Notes under the pieces: model-generated
What the model saw: the letters and a program-made list of their open reading frames with translations, nothing else
What the model was told of the DNA's origin: nothing
The model's database searches: none
Assembly: GCA_009908585.1 (NCBI GenBank)
Contig: JAAAOZ010000493.1
Location: 1-6,822, forward strand
Direction: 5' to 3'
Origin: Chloroflexota bacterium
GTDB taxonomy: Bacteria; Chloroflexota; Anaerolineae; B4-G1; SLSP01
DNA length: 6,822 nucleotides
Translations under genes and position numbers: made by a program
Part shown: positions 1 through 6,640 of the stretch, in pieces
Numbering within the stretch: position 1 is the first letter of the stretch
How the letters are laid out: each line of letters opens with the position of its first letter

Positions 1-66
1 TAGGCGTTCCCACCAACTTGATGGTTTTTGTTCTACTCGAGAACAAGACGTTACCCAGGTTGTCAT
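1..66 (-). CDS. 5' end of an unidentified gene, cut by the window edge
   Basis: Seen: an ATG at 66 opens a frame that stays open for all 22 visible codons to the window edge (MTTWVTSCSRVEQKPSSWWE, then RL). A strong Shine-Dalgarno GAGGAG at 79-74 lies 7 bases upstream of the ATG. It sits inside the last codons of the TIGR04255-family gene, whose TAA stop ends one base before this ATG (TAATATG). Inference: the two genes are co-transcribed and translationally coupled, and this protein is a partner of the upstream one. The visible N-terminus has no signal peptide or motif that I recognise, so no function is offered. The ribosome-binding site and coupling are the main support that it is real. Confidence 0.6.
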   Translation of the reverse strand, partial: MTTWVTSCSRVEQKPSSWWERL

Positions 67-67
67 A

Positions 68-844
68 TTACATCTCCTCATCTGGTACAGGTTCAAACAC
101 ACCATCATCCGTAAGCGCCCAACGAAAAGCTTTGTAAATAGTATCGTGCGCTCGTTGACAAAAGGCTTCTAACGTCTCAAATGGAATGTTGCCTTCTTGG
201 AAATAGTCAAAATCGAGCAAAATTACAGGCTCCTCCCCCTCCCCTTTTTTAACCCCGACACGGATAGTCAACCGATCTCTTTTTTGCTCTCCAGCAAGCA
301 ACAATCGGTTCAACATCTCCAAAGGTTGTTCCCAAGGCCCTTGATTATAAAAAGTGAGTAAATCGCTACGAAGGAGAGATCGTAATCGAGATTCTTCTTG
401 CAAACCCGTATTAGCGAATGTGATTTCATTGATATAACGTAACCCTATTCTCACAGCATAATTAGGTTCGTATACATCTTGCACCGCAGAGTTGGCCAAG
501 GTAATCATGGCCCAAAAATCAGCCCAATGTTGGTATGCCGTCGTCGAAAGCGCATAGAAATCTGGCGCTAACGTCAAAGTTGTATTTCCATCTACTGCCT
601 TGAATTGATACACAGGCGGCGCTTGCTGTACCTGTACGGAAGGCATAGCATTATCAGCGATAGGCAGTACAGCCAAACCATGTTCTTCTTCCAACTGGGG
701 AAGTTTCGCCCTTACCTTTTCTTGAAATGCTGCCGGGCGCTCACTGGCAATACGCAGAATGGGCGGGAAGCGCACTTGACATATCACCTCAGTCAAGGGC
801 GCACGTTTTAATCTTATATCTTCTTGCTCTGGAAAATGTAACAT
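68..844 (-). CDS. TIGR04255 family protein (function unknown)
   Basis: The 258-residue product begins MLHFPEQEDIRLKRAPLTEV. The N-terminal block APLTEVICQVRFPP and the later YAVRIGLRYINEI stretch are typical of the TIGR04255 family, a sporadically distributed bacterial family of roughly 250 residues with no established biochemical role. It looks soluble, with no signal peptide or membrane segment. Start choice: an in-frame GTG at 853 is possible, but that GTG is part of an AGGGTG Shine-Dalgarno-like sequence placed 6 bases before the ATG at 844, so the ATG is preferred. It lies just upstream of a coupled gene (1-66), suggesting a two-gene operon. The DNA is more AT-rich than the transposon genes to the right, so it belongs to the host background. 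Family call confident; function unknown. Confidence 0.85.
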   Translation of the reverse strand: MLHFPEQEDIRLKRAPLTEVICQVRFPPILRIASERPAAFQEKVRAKLPQLEEEHGLAVLPIADNAMPSVQVQQAPPVYQFKAVDGNTTLTLAPDFYALSTTAYQHWADFWAMITLANSAVQDVYEPNYAVRIGLRYINEITFANTGLQEESRLRSLLRSDLLTFYNQGPWEQPLEMLNRLLLAGEQKRDRLTIRVGVKKGEGEEPVILLDFDYFQEGNIPFETLEAFCQRAHDTIYKAFRWALTDDGVFEPVPDEEM

Positions 845-926
845 ATCATTCACCCTATATTTATATTAAACGATTTGTTTGTGAATGGCTATCTAACACC
901 CCGCGTCCTTTAATCTCAGCAATCTT

Positions 927-955
927 ATAATAACAAGCAATTCTTACTAACGCAA
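927..955 (-). promoter_or_regulatory. possible sigma70 promoter for the TIGR04255 gene
   Basis: Read on the minus strand, TTGCGT (955-950) is followed after 17 bases by TATTAT (932-927). The -10 box matches 5 of 6 consensus positions; the -35 box matches only the TTG. It would leave a 5' untranslated region of about 75 bases before the ATG at 844. The intervening region is AT-rich, so a chance match is possible. Confidence 0.35.
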
Positions 956-1005
956 GTAACATAAACCCATTGATTTCGAAACGCACCACACGTTGGGTCG
1001 ATCTC

Positions 1006-1034
1006 TTGACATCAACTATCCTCATAGCTATAAA
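1006..1034 (+). promoter_or_regulatory. near-consensus sigma70 promoter
   Basis: TTGACA at 1006-1011, a 17-base spacer, then TATAAA at 1029-1034. The -35 is perfect, the -10 matches 5 of 6, and the spacing is optimal. Transcription should start near 1041 and run rightwards into the hairpin-rich segment ending in the terminator at 1227-1251. It diverges from the TIGR04255 gene. Confidence 0.75.
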
Positions 1035-1040
1035 AACAGA

Positions 1041-1251
1041 CTAACTTACTCTGCTACCGTAGCGGCAAGGCCATAAGGGGCGAGGTGGGCCGCCCGGCCT
1101 CCCTCGCCTCTCAGCATTCCCTCATATCTTTGCATCCCTCGCGTTGCCGTCATCCCCGCAGGCATCGATACGGTTCACAACGCTCCTCCTCGTACACTCG
1201 GTCTCACTGAGTTGCCCCCGCACCGCAAGGCCCGCTTCGGCGGGCCTTTTT
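1041..1251 (+). ncRNA. candidate structured RNA of unknown class (about 210 nt)
   Basis: Bounded by a near-consensus promoter upstream and an intrinsic terminator downstream, with no convincing ORF between. Hairpins visible by eye: GGGGCGAGG (1077-1085) pairs with CCTCGCCTC (1102-1110) around an inner GGGCC/GGCCT stem; GCGTTGCCGT (1141-1150) pairs with ACGG (1170-1173) and CAACGC (1178-1183) with a 4-base bulge; ACTCGGT (1196-1202) pairs with ACTGAGT (1206-1212) around a 3-base loop; then the terminator hairpin. The segment is clearly more GC-rich than DNA on either side, as expected for a stable RNA. GCAAGGCC occurs at 1065-1072 and again at 1225-1232 in the terminator's 5' arm, so the 3' arm could pair with either copy. 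I see no signature of 6S, SRP, tmRNA, RNase P, T-box or cobalamin RNAs. It could be an independent small RNA or an attenuated leader separated from its gene by the transposon. Confidence 0.55.
1227..1251 (+). terminator. rho-independent terminator
   Basis: A perfect 9-bp stem, AAGGCCCGC (1227-1235) with GCGGGCCTT (1240-1248), closes a TTCG tetraloop and runs into five T residues (1247-1251), with four more T soon after. On the minus strand only two T follow the stem, so it should act on rightward transcription only. Confidence 0.9.
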
Positions 1252-1525
1252 CGTTTTCCTCGCAGACGACCCCCGGTATCCTCGCAGGAGAATGTAAGGT
1301 GCATAGTACCCCTCGAAGCTACTTCAGCCCTGCCCTTGGATAAGCCGCCAGCCCTCAAAATTTCAATGTGATCCCCAAAACATCGGTCGATCAGCTATGC
1401 AAAAACACCCCAACTTAACATAAACAATATAGTCGGAAGTTGCTAACATCCCCTACATACCTAAAAATAACCCTTCTAGAGCGATCATAAGGCCGCCCGG
1501 CCCGACATAGAATCGCTTGTTTTCC
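1252..1525. other. intergenic host flank between the terminator and the transposon
   Basis: No gene is supported here. Short frames on both strands across about 1122-1371 lack ribosome-binding sites and protein-like composition. The right part is AT-rich apart from GGCCGCCCGGCC at 1491-1502, which repeats 1088-1099 of the RNA candidate. In both places CATAAGG lies just before or overlaps the motif. This second copy ends 23 bp before the transposon terminus. Confidence 0.6.
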
Positions 1526-1617
1526 TGTAGGATTTCAAAGTTTTTGAGACTCATTTCATACTTCGTGAGACTGTATTTCAAAGTTTTTGAGACTGCTATT
1601 TCACAGTATTTGAGACT
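1526..1617 (-). repeat. transposon left end: terminal repeat and four packed TnsB-type sites
   Basis: TGTAGG (1526-1531) is the terminus. Four 20-bp sites follow at 1532-1551, 1553-1572, 1575-1594 and 1598-1617, with starts 21, 22 and 23 bp apart. Read on the minus strand all begin AGTCTCA and end TGAAAT. Sites one and three are identical (AGTCTCAAAAACTTTGAAAT). Site two is diverged in the centre (AGTCTCACGAAGTATGAAAT). Family knowledge: TnsB binds such arrays to pair the ends before cutting. This end lies next to the tniQ stop codon. Confidence 0.9.
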
Positions 1618-1655
1618 GTCCTAAATGCAGCAGCGCTCCCTCAGATCGTGCCCCC

Positions 1656-2798
1656 TCAAGAAGCTACAAGTTCTGCGAGCCGTGCATGAGCTTGCTTGGC
1701 CATCGGGCGCGCAATCTTCTGGAGATCCTCATCCGCAGTGACGCGCATCCATGTTTTCCAAGAACTGGAACAGATCTGCACGTTGTTTTCCTCTAAAAAG
1801 CGCTCCACGGCGACCTGTACAAAATCGAAGCGCGGGTCTTCTCGAAATACGGTGAACCAGAAATTCAGTGAAGATCGGTGATCTAGATAGACGGGATCTC
1901 TGAAATCATAACCGTAGCGGTAGCTGTACAAGCGCACATCATCTTCTAAACGGGCGCGGAGAAACGCCCAGAATCCCCGCGGCCAATCAGTCAAGGCGCT
2001 AAAGGCCACTGTTTGTCTCCGGTGACGCTCGGCAGGGGGCGTGTGCTTGGATACGCTGGGTTCAAGGGCCTGGAGAATCAGTTCAAACAACGGATACAGG
2101 ACATAGGGAGGCTGAGATGGAAGGGATTCCAGGTAACTCTCTGGCGTTGGGTCCCCCAACCCCCACCAGACTTGGAGGGTTCGCTGGGCAGATAAGCCTT
2201 CTGATGCCAGTCCTTCCTCTTTTACCACGTCAGTAAGATGGGCGCCGCATCTACCGCACTGACGCCGGACAATGTTCGCAACACTCACCCACGCTTGGCA
2301 GTGTGGACAACGATTGTGTAACAAACGCTGGTGACGCAGACAAGCCGAAACATCGGCAAGCATCCAGGTGCGGCGGTGGTAAGCTGCTTCTTGCAAACAA
2401 GTGGGACAGAATTGTGCCGCATCGGGACGTAACACATATCTGGAACGCAGAAGCGATCTCAAGAGGGGCAGCGACGTGCCGTCTCCAAAGTCGAGGTTGA
2501 TCGTTTCCATGGGGGGCCAAATAGATGCTTGAGCGAAGTAATGCGCGGAGGCCAGAGCCAGTTCACGAGGGGGGCGATGGGTCAGCGTCGCCAACACAGC
2601 AAACGTCTCGGGCCGTTGGGGGCGCATGAGGTTGTCCCGTGCGCCTAACTCAGCCAGGCGCAGGTTGCACACCTTGGCGAGGAGTGAAAATGACCCATAG
2701 CCGTTGGCTGCTGCCAGGCGATGCAAGTAAGACCACCAAGATTCGTCTGGCAGCAGCGCAGGTCGGCATAGCAAGGAAGGAAGCACCGTCATACACAT
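1656..2798 (-). CDS. tniQ: TniQ/TnsD-family target-selection protein
   Basis: 380 residues. TniQ-family proteins recognise the target site (DNA, or a Cascade complex in CRISPR-associated elements) and recruit TnsC. The N-terminal RPALLPDESWWSYLHRLA (residues 12-29) is the usual TniQ opening. The centre carries two zinc-binding clusters: C131/C134 with C153/H156, and C164/C167 with C181/C184. A DWPRGFWAFL motif about 280 residues in resembles the conserved C-terminal part of TniQ/TnsD. The length lies between the short type V-K TniQ (about 170) and Tn7 TnsD (about 500), near the TniQ of type I-F elements, but no cas genes are present. It starts 17 bases after the tnsC stop, as the last gene of the operon. 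A second ATG at 2792 has a better-placed GAGA and may be the true start (378 residues). It is the only visible target selector; its recognition sequence is unknown. Confidence 0.92.
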   Translation of the reverse strand: MCMTVLPSLLCRPALLPDESWWSYLHRLAAANGYGSFSLLAKVCNLRLAELGARDNLMRPQRPETFAVLATLTHRPPRELALASAHYFAQASIWPPMETINLDFGDGTSLPLLRSLLRSRYVLRPDAAQFCPTCLQEAAYHRRTWMLADVSACLRHQRLLHNRCPHCQAWVSVANIVRRQCGRCGAHLTDVVKEEGLASEGLSAQRTLQVWWGLGDPTPESYLESLPSQPPYVLYPLFELILQALEPSVSKHTPPAERHRRQTVAFSALTDWPRGFWAFLRARLEDDVRLYSYRYGYDFRDPVYLDHRSSLNFWFTVFREDPRFDFVQVAVERFLEENNVQICSSSWKTWMRVTADEDLQKIARPMAKQAHARLAELVAS

Positions 2799-2815
2799 TC
2801 TCAGGTATACGATTG

Positions 2816-3823
2816 CTACTTGGTTGTCAATACCTCGGCAGCGGAGACGTCTTCCGGGGTTTGAGGTTGCGCAGGTGAGGCCTGCGTCGCTGACGGCAAG
2901 CTCGAGAGGTCAGCGAGAAAGGGGCTCCGTTTGTGTACGTGCTCAGCCAACCGCATGTTGAAGGCCGCCGTCAACACCTCCAGGGTCAGGGTTTCCGCTT
3001 CCTGCTGTGGGGCAAGTGCCACCGCATAGCGGAGGAGGTTCATCACGTTGCCCACCACACCCTCCGTAGCATAGTACATTCTGTACAGCAGTTCTTCCCG
3101 GGGGAGGTCTGTGGTCAGCTGCACCCCGATCAGCTGTTCGGCAAAGGTCACAAACATCATAAACTCTTGGATCGTCTCTGGCTGTCCACTGTCCCAGCGG
3201 AAAGGATGCAACGTTTCACGAATTGCAAATAGGCGGGAGAGTTGCGCATTGGCATCCAAGATCCGTCGAGCTGTGCCCTCTACACCGACTACCAGAAAGG
3301 GGATTTGTGCCTCCTTGATGAGGACTTTGAGCCAGTCAGAGACCTTGCCGAGCACGCGATTGGTTTCCGTGTCAATCAGGTGGTGAAAGTCATCCAGGAT
3401 AATCATCTGAACTTCACACGTCTGGATAAAATGGACCAGACGCGCGTTCATAGACCACAAAGTGCCGTAGCTGGCTGCGGGATCGCCCAATGCTTGCAAC
3501 AGACGCGCGGCCATGCCTTTGACCGTCGCCGGAGAGGGCGTTTCAACGTAGAAGACAGGTACCTTGGTGCCGCTGGGCGTTTCATGGCGCGAACACGCAG
3601 CCGCATAACTCTTGACCAACGTGGATTTTCCCGCGCCAGGGCAGCCCTCCAGGATGATGCACTGGGGTTCTCCCGCTGTTTTGGACATATCCCGGCAGAG
3701 TTGAATGTTCTTTAGGAGTTGGTTGAACCGGGGATAACGAATCAAGACCGCGTTGGCCCTCCCGACCGGCGTGGCCAACTGCTCATCTGAGACCGTCACT
3801 GCAGCTGCTGTGGGGTAAGTCAT
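2816..3823 (-). CDS. tnsC: TnsC-like AAA+ ATPase, transposition regulator
   Basis: 335 residues from the preferred start. TnsC-type ATPases polymerise on DNA, are loaded by TniQ/TnsD and activate the transposase; they also underlie target immunity. Seen: Walker A GCPGAGKST (K66), Walker B MIILDD (D144, D145), a sensor-1-like VVGVEG around 178-183, and arginines in the LSRLFAIRETL region that could serve as the finger. It is much shorter than Tn7 TnsC (about 555 residues) and closer to the compact TnsC of CRISPR-associated elements. Start choice: a GTG at 3832 is in frame, but GGAGTG at 3835-3830 lies 6 bases before the ATG at 3823, favouring the ATG. The gene overlaps the end of tnsB by 41 bases, implying coupled translation. 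Confidence 0.93.
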   Translation of the reverse strand: MTYPTAAAVTVSDEQLATPVGRANAVLIRYPRFNQLLKNIQLCRDMSKTAGEPQCIILEGCPGAGKSTLVKSYAAACSRHETPSGTKVPVFYVETPSPATVKGMAARLLQALGDPAASYGTLWSMNARLVHFIQTCEVQMIILDDFHHLIDTETNRVLGKVSDWLKVLIKEAQIPFLVVGVEGTARRILDANAQLSRLFAIRETLHPFRWDSGQPETIQEFMMFVTFAEQLIGVQLTTDLPREELLYRMYYATEGVVGNVMNLLRYAVALAPQQEAETLTLEVLTAAFNMRLAEHVHKRSPFLADLSSLPSATQASPAQPQTPEDVSAAEVLTTK

Positions 3824-5792
3824 AATCTGCACTCCAATCCTCGTCTTCGAGGTTGTCTAAGGTAACTGAGAAATCCAACACCGGGATAGACAGCGCGGAC
3901 GGCGCTGAAGGATCCGCGGCTTCTGAGTCTGGGGGAGCGTTGTCCGTGGACGGCTCACCGGTCTGCCAGCGAGCTATGCGTGCCCGGCGCTTGATCTTTT
4001 TGTCCGCCTTGCTCTGAGCCACGATCTCCTGGATCTGCCGCTTGGCGCGCGCCAAGCCCAATATATCGACTTGCGCTTCCTGTTGGCGAGCTAGATTGAG
4101 GATCACCCGATGCTTCCATAATGAGAGGCCTTGGGCATATTCGCTGTCTAAACACCTGACTGAAATGTACGTCTGATCGCGTGGGTCGTAGACGTGGATG
4201 CGGCCCAGATCGGTGGGATCGTATTTGATTTTGGCTTTGGCGTCCTCCAAATAGGTGCGTAAGGGGGCCAAATCCTGGGCATTGTATCGCAACCGCATAA
4301 ATTCAATCCCATAGGGTTGAATAACCCGGTACGTCATGCGTCCCAGCAAGATTTTTAGCTCGTCAGCACTTGCCGGTAAACGGGGAAAGAATCCGGCCTG
4401 TGTGATGGCCTCCCAGCGCCGCGCCGGGATGTCGCCCAGCCCACGATGGAAGCTCTCGGCGTAGACATCCACCAGAAAGATGTGGAAGACGTGATACAGA
4501 TCTTCCAAATCGATACACGCCTCTGCAGCGCTGTTGTAGTCCCCGCGCTGTTGAGGATTGGAAAAGGTGGTGCCGGGCAACGTGTGCAGCAACCCGGTAT
4601 TCAACGTTCTGAACATCCGCTCCACGGACGCTTTGAAGTGCGGTGTCTTGATGGGCATTTGGAGCAGTTCGATGCCCAGGGAGTAGCAAGCATCTTGAAT
4701 ATCAGTACCAATGAACTCCTTCCCGTTATCCACAATCAACGCGAACGGAATGCCATAAGCGATCCACTCGTGCTGGGTGCCGTACGTGGCACGGACCTGG
4801 GGCTTGGTGAGGATCGCATGGTGCAGACATTCCATCACGGTCAGGTAACTGGGTGGTTCAAAGCCGACGTAGAACCCCAGCGGATAACGGGTGGTCGTAT
4901 CCAGACAATAGGTGAGCGTGGGCCGCCCTAGTGGCAGGTTGTCGTGACTGTCCACGACGATGATGTCCATGGGAGTATGATCGATTTCAACCCGCTCCAG
5001 GGGAATACGAGGGTAGTCCAGCTTGCCATACTGGGTCAGCTGCCGTTTGGCGCTGCGCTTACCGCGCTTCGCCATCAGCTTGTCCAGCTCATCCAGCGCG
5101 TCAATTCTCCGCCAGACCGTGGCTCTGGACGGCGGGGTCAGTTTCTCTTCGGCATGCCGAAATCTGTTTTCCTCTGCAATGCGCAAGGCTACTTCGAGGT
5201 AAATATCGTCACAAGTGACCTTTTCCGCCACGTAGTACCGATCTTGGATGACAGCGTCTATGATCGCTTCTGCTTCCTCCGTCAGCCGAGACTGGTCTTT
5301 CCCGCCCTGCTGCTGCGAGTTTCCTACCAGGGCCCGGATGTCGTTGCCGCTGCGCTCATAAGCCTTGATCCAACGATAGATGGAAGCAATGCTGATCGCT
5401 GCCGTGGGAAATGTAGCCCCGGCTTGGCGGGCTTGTTTGATCTCGGCTACCCGGGCCGCTACCTGCGCTCGAGTGCGTTCGGCGGACCCGAGGGCGAGCA
5501 GCGGACGAATGACCTCCAACCGATAGTTGGCCAGAGCGCGCAGGTGCGGCGGATAATCCGCCAAGGTCGCTTGCTGACCGGTCCTAACTGCTGGGGCAGC
5601 GCTTGGCTCGGCCACGAAATGTAGTTCGCCCTCGAAGAGCGCCTGGGCCAGCTCGGCGAAAGGTACGCTCTGGCGCTCAGTGGTCTGTACATCTTCGATG
5701 ATGAGCAGATTATCCGGCAATAGCCGCTTGACTTCGTAGATAACGTCTTGCCAGACGAATTGCTTTCCCGTCGAAAACCTCTGGGCACTCAT
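3783..5792 (-). CDS. tnsB: TnsB DDE transposase
   Basis: 669 residues; Tn7 TnsB has about 700. It binds the repeated end sites, nicks the 3' ends and joins them to target DNA. Numbered from the ATG at 5792: an N-terminal DNA-binding region with a helix-turn-helix-like SIASIYRWIKAYERSG near 134-149; an integrase core with D271 (VEIDHTP), D355 (LIVDNGKEF) and E391 (SVERMFRTL), the last two separated by 35 residues (DD35E); a Mu-type beta-barrel region around 470-550; a basic segment KADKKIKRRARIAR near 595-608; and an acidic tail (NLEDEDWSADYD) that by analogy may contact TnsC. Start choice: the ATG lies within ATGA overlapping the tnsA stop, with GGAGGT (5806-5801) 8 bases upstream. An in-frame TTG at 5801 is less likely. 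All catalytic residues are present, so it should be active. Confidence 0.96.
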   Translation of the reverse strand: MSAQRFSTGKQFVWQDVIYEVKRLLPDNLLIIEDVQTTERQSVPFAELAQALFEGELHFVAEPSAAPAVRTGQQATLADYPPHLRALANYRLEVIRPLLALGSAERTRAQVAARVAEIKQARQAGATFPTAAISIASIYRWIKAYERSGNDIRALVGNSQQQGGKDQSRLTEEAEAIIDAVIQDRYYVAEKVTCDDIYLEVALRIAEENRFRHAEEKLTPPSRATVWRRIDALDELDKLMAKRGKRSAKRQLTQYGKLDYPRIPLERVEIDHTPMDIIVVDSHDNLPLGRPTLTYCLDTTTRYPLGFYVGFEPPSYLTVMECLHHAILTKPQVRATYGTQHEWIAYGIPFALIVDNGKEFIGTDIQDACYSLGIELLQMPIKTPHFKASVERMFRTLNTGLLHTLPGTTFSNPQQRGDYNSAAEACIDLEDLYHVFHIFLVDVYAESFHRGLGDIPARRWEAITQAGFFPRLPASADELKILLGRMTYRVIQPYGIEFMRLRYNAQDLAPLRTYLEDAKAKIKYDPTDLGRIHVYDPRDQTYISVRCLDSEYAQGLSLWKHRVILNLARQQEAQVDILGLARAKRQIQEIVAQSKADKKIKRRARIARWQTGEPSTDNAPPDSEAADPSAPSALSIPVLDFSVTLDNLEDEDWSADYDLPHSSCSDGLR

Positions 5793-6448
5793 GGCCACCA
5801 ACCTCCGTTCTCACTTCCCAGGGCTGTCAGGGTCAACTGTGATGCTCCGGTGATGGGACCCTCATTCAGTGGCAGTGCTACCTCGTGATGGTAAGCCATG
5901 TGCAAGATGGGAATCATGAGGGATTGGGGATCTTGAGGCTGTACTTGGTGCACGACGTCTGATACGGTCACCGGTCCCGGCGCTGCGACTAAGGCCGCAA
6001 AGATGCGGCTTTTGGTCTCCGGTGGAATTGCATAGCGGGCGAACTGGGTGAGCACTTTGATGTTGGTAATGCGCCAATTCCGGGCCAGATATTCGTCGGT
6101 CACGATCCCGAAGGCCCAGCCCTGCGGTTGGCACCACTGCCGTGCCGCCGCAAACTTGAGCTGGTTTTCAGGCTCAGCTACACGTTGCGCAGGCTTGCAT
6201 TCAAAAAGGAATGGATGTCCTCTGTAGATCACGTGGAAGTCTGGAGTGTACCGTCGCTGCTTGCCCGCATGCTGATACTGAATCGTGAGTGGTTGCTCTG
6301 CGAATCGCTCAACGGTCGGCTCGTAATCGAGGAGATAGACAAAATCCCGCTCAATCAATGATTCGAACGCGACCATCCGGCCCAGTTTGAGAGACGGAAA
6401 GTGCCCTACGATGTTGCCACCCCGATTTGATACTTTTCTCACAGCCAT
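5789..6448 (-). CDS. tnsA: TnsA-like endonuclease
   Basis: 219 residues. TnsA cuts the 5' strands at the transposon ends, converting replicative joining by TnsB into cut-and-paste. A restriction-enzyme-like fold is indicated by E33 in FESLIERDF, D70 in RYTPDF and E83-C-K85 in FLFECKP, matching the PD-(D/E)xK arrangement. Tn7 TnsA has glutamine where E83 stands. Residues from about 110 onward (KVLTQFARYAI... to VHQVQPQDPQS) fit the winged-helix C-terminal domain that contacts TnsC in the family. It is the first gene of the operon, nearest the right end, with a perfect AAGGAGG (6460-6454) five bases before the ATG. The stop overlaps the tnsB start (ATGA). It is separate from tnsB, unlike the TnsAB fusions of some CRISPR-associated elements. 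Confidence 0.94.
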   Translation of the reverse strand: MAVRKVSNRGGNIVGHFPSLKLGRMVAFESLIERDFVYLLDYEPTVERFAEQPLTIQYQHAGKQRRYTPDFHVIYRGHPFLFECKPAQRVAEPENQLKFAAARQWCQPQGWAFGIVTDEYLARNWRITNIKVLTQFARYAIPPETKSRIFAALVAAPGPVTVSDVVHQVQPQDPQSLMIPILHMAYHHEVALPLNEGPITGASQLTLTALGSENGGWWP

Positions 6449-6531
6449 AGCTTCCTCCTTAGTGTCTTCTGATTGTTTATCACAGCCCCAATATGGTCAT
6501 TGTATAGCGAATATGATGAAAGGAAGCTATG
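6446..6531 (-). promoter_or_regulatory. inverted repeat covering the tnsA start and ribosome-binding site
   Basis: CATAGCTTCCT at 6446-6456 and AGGAAGCTATG at 6521-6531 are perfect 11-bp inverted copies, extendable by G-U pairs. In a leftward transcript starting beyond 6531 the upstream copy could pair with the tnsA Shine-Dalgarno and ATG and block translation. If transcription starts from the weak -10-like TATACA (6506-6501, no good -35), the upstream copy is outside the RNA and could instead be an operator half. The repeat also equals the start region of a short divergent ORF at 6529, so it may simply reflect two similar ribosome-binding sites. Confidence 0.4.
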
Positions 6532-6600
6532 AACTGCACGGAAGCATACCAGGCATGGCGTATTCAAAAATCAGGACGAGTGTCAGCGAGGCGTTACTGA
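6529..6600 (+). CDS. possible 23-codon divergent small ORF
   Basis: ATG at 6529 preceded by AAAGGAAGCT, a fair Shine-Dalgarno, then 23 codons to TGA (MNCTEAYQAWRIQKSGRVSA, then RRY). It diverges from tnsA inside the transposon. No family is recognised. The alternation of aromatic/aliphatic and basic residues could suit a small DNA-binding helix or the truncated start of a lost gene. The evidence is only the start signal, so chance is a serious alternative. Confidence 0.2.
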   Translation: MNCTEAYQAWRIQKSGRVSARRY

Positions 6601-6640
6601 CTCTGGGGGGGGACGTCGAGGGCTGGCTAAGGATTAGGAT

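Noticed and set aside
1041..1110. tRNA or SRP RNA gene
   Set aside because: No cloverleaf or T-loop sequence, and no conserved SRP tetraloop domain could be found in the hairpins.
1122..1371. Short ORFs of 75-78 codons on both strands
   Set aside because: No ribosome-binding sites, low-complexity Arg/Pro-rich composition, and they overlap the structured RNA and terminator.
2933..3715. Plus-strand ORFs of 91-157 codons
   Set aside because: They are antisense to tnsC, which has intact Walker A and B motifs; no ribosome-binding site or protein family is apparent.
4944..5624. 226-codon plus-strand ORF
   Set aside because: It lies wholly antisense to tnsB, whose frame carries the full DDE transposase signature; it is a shadow frame.
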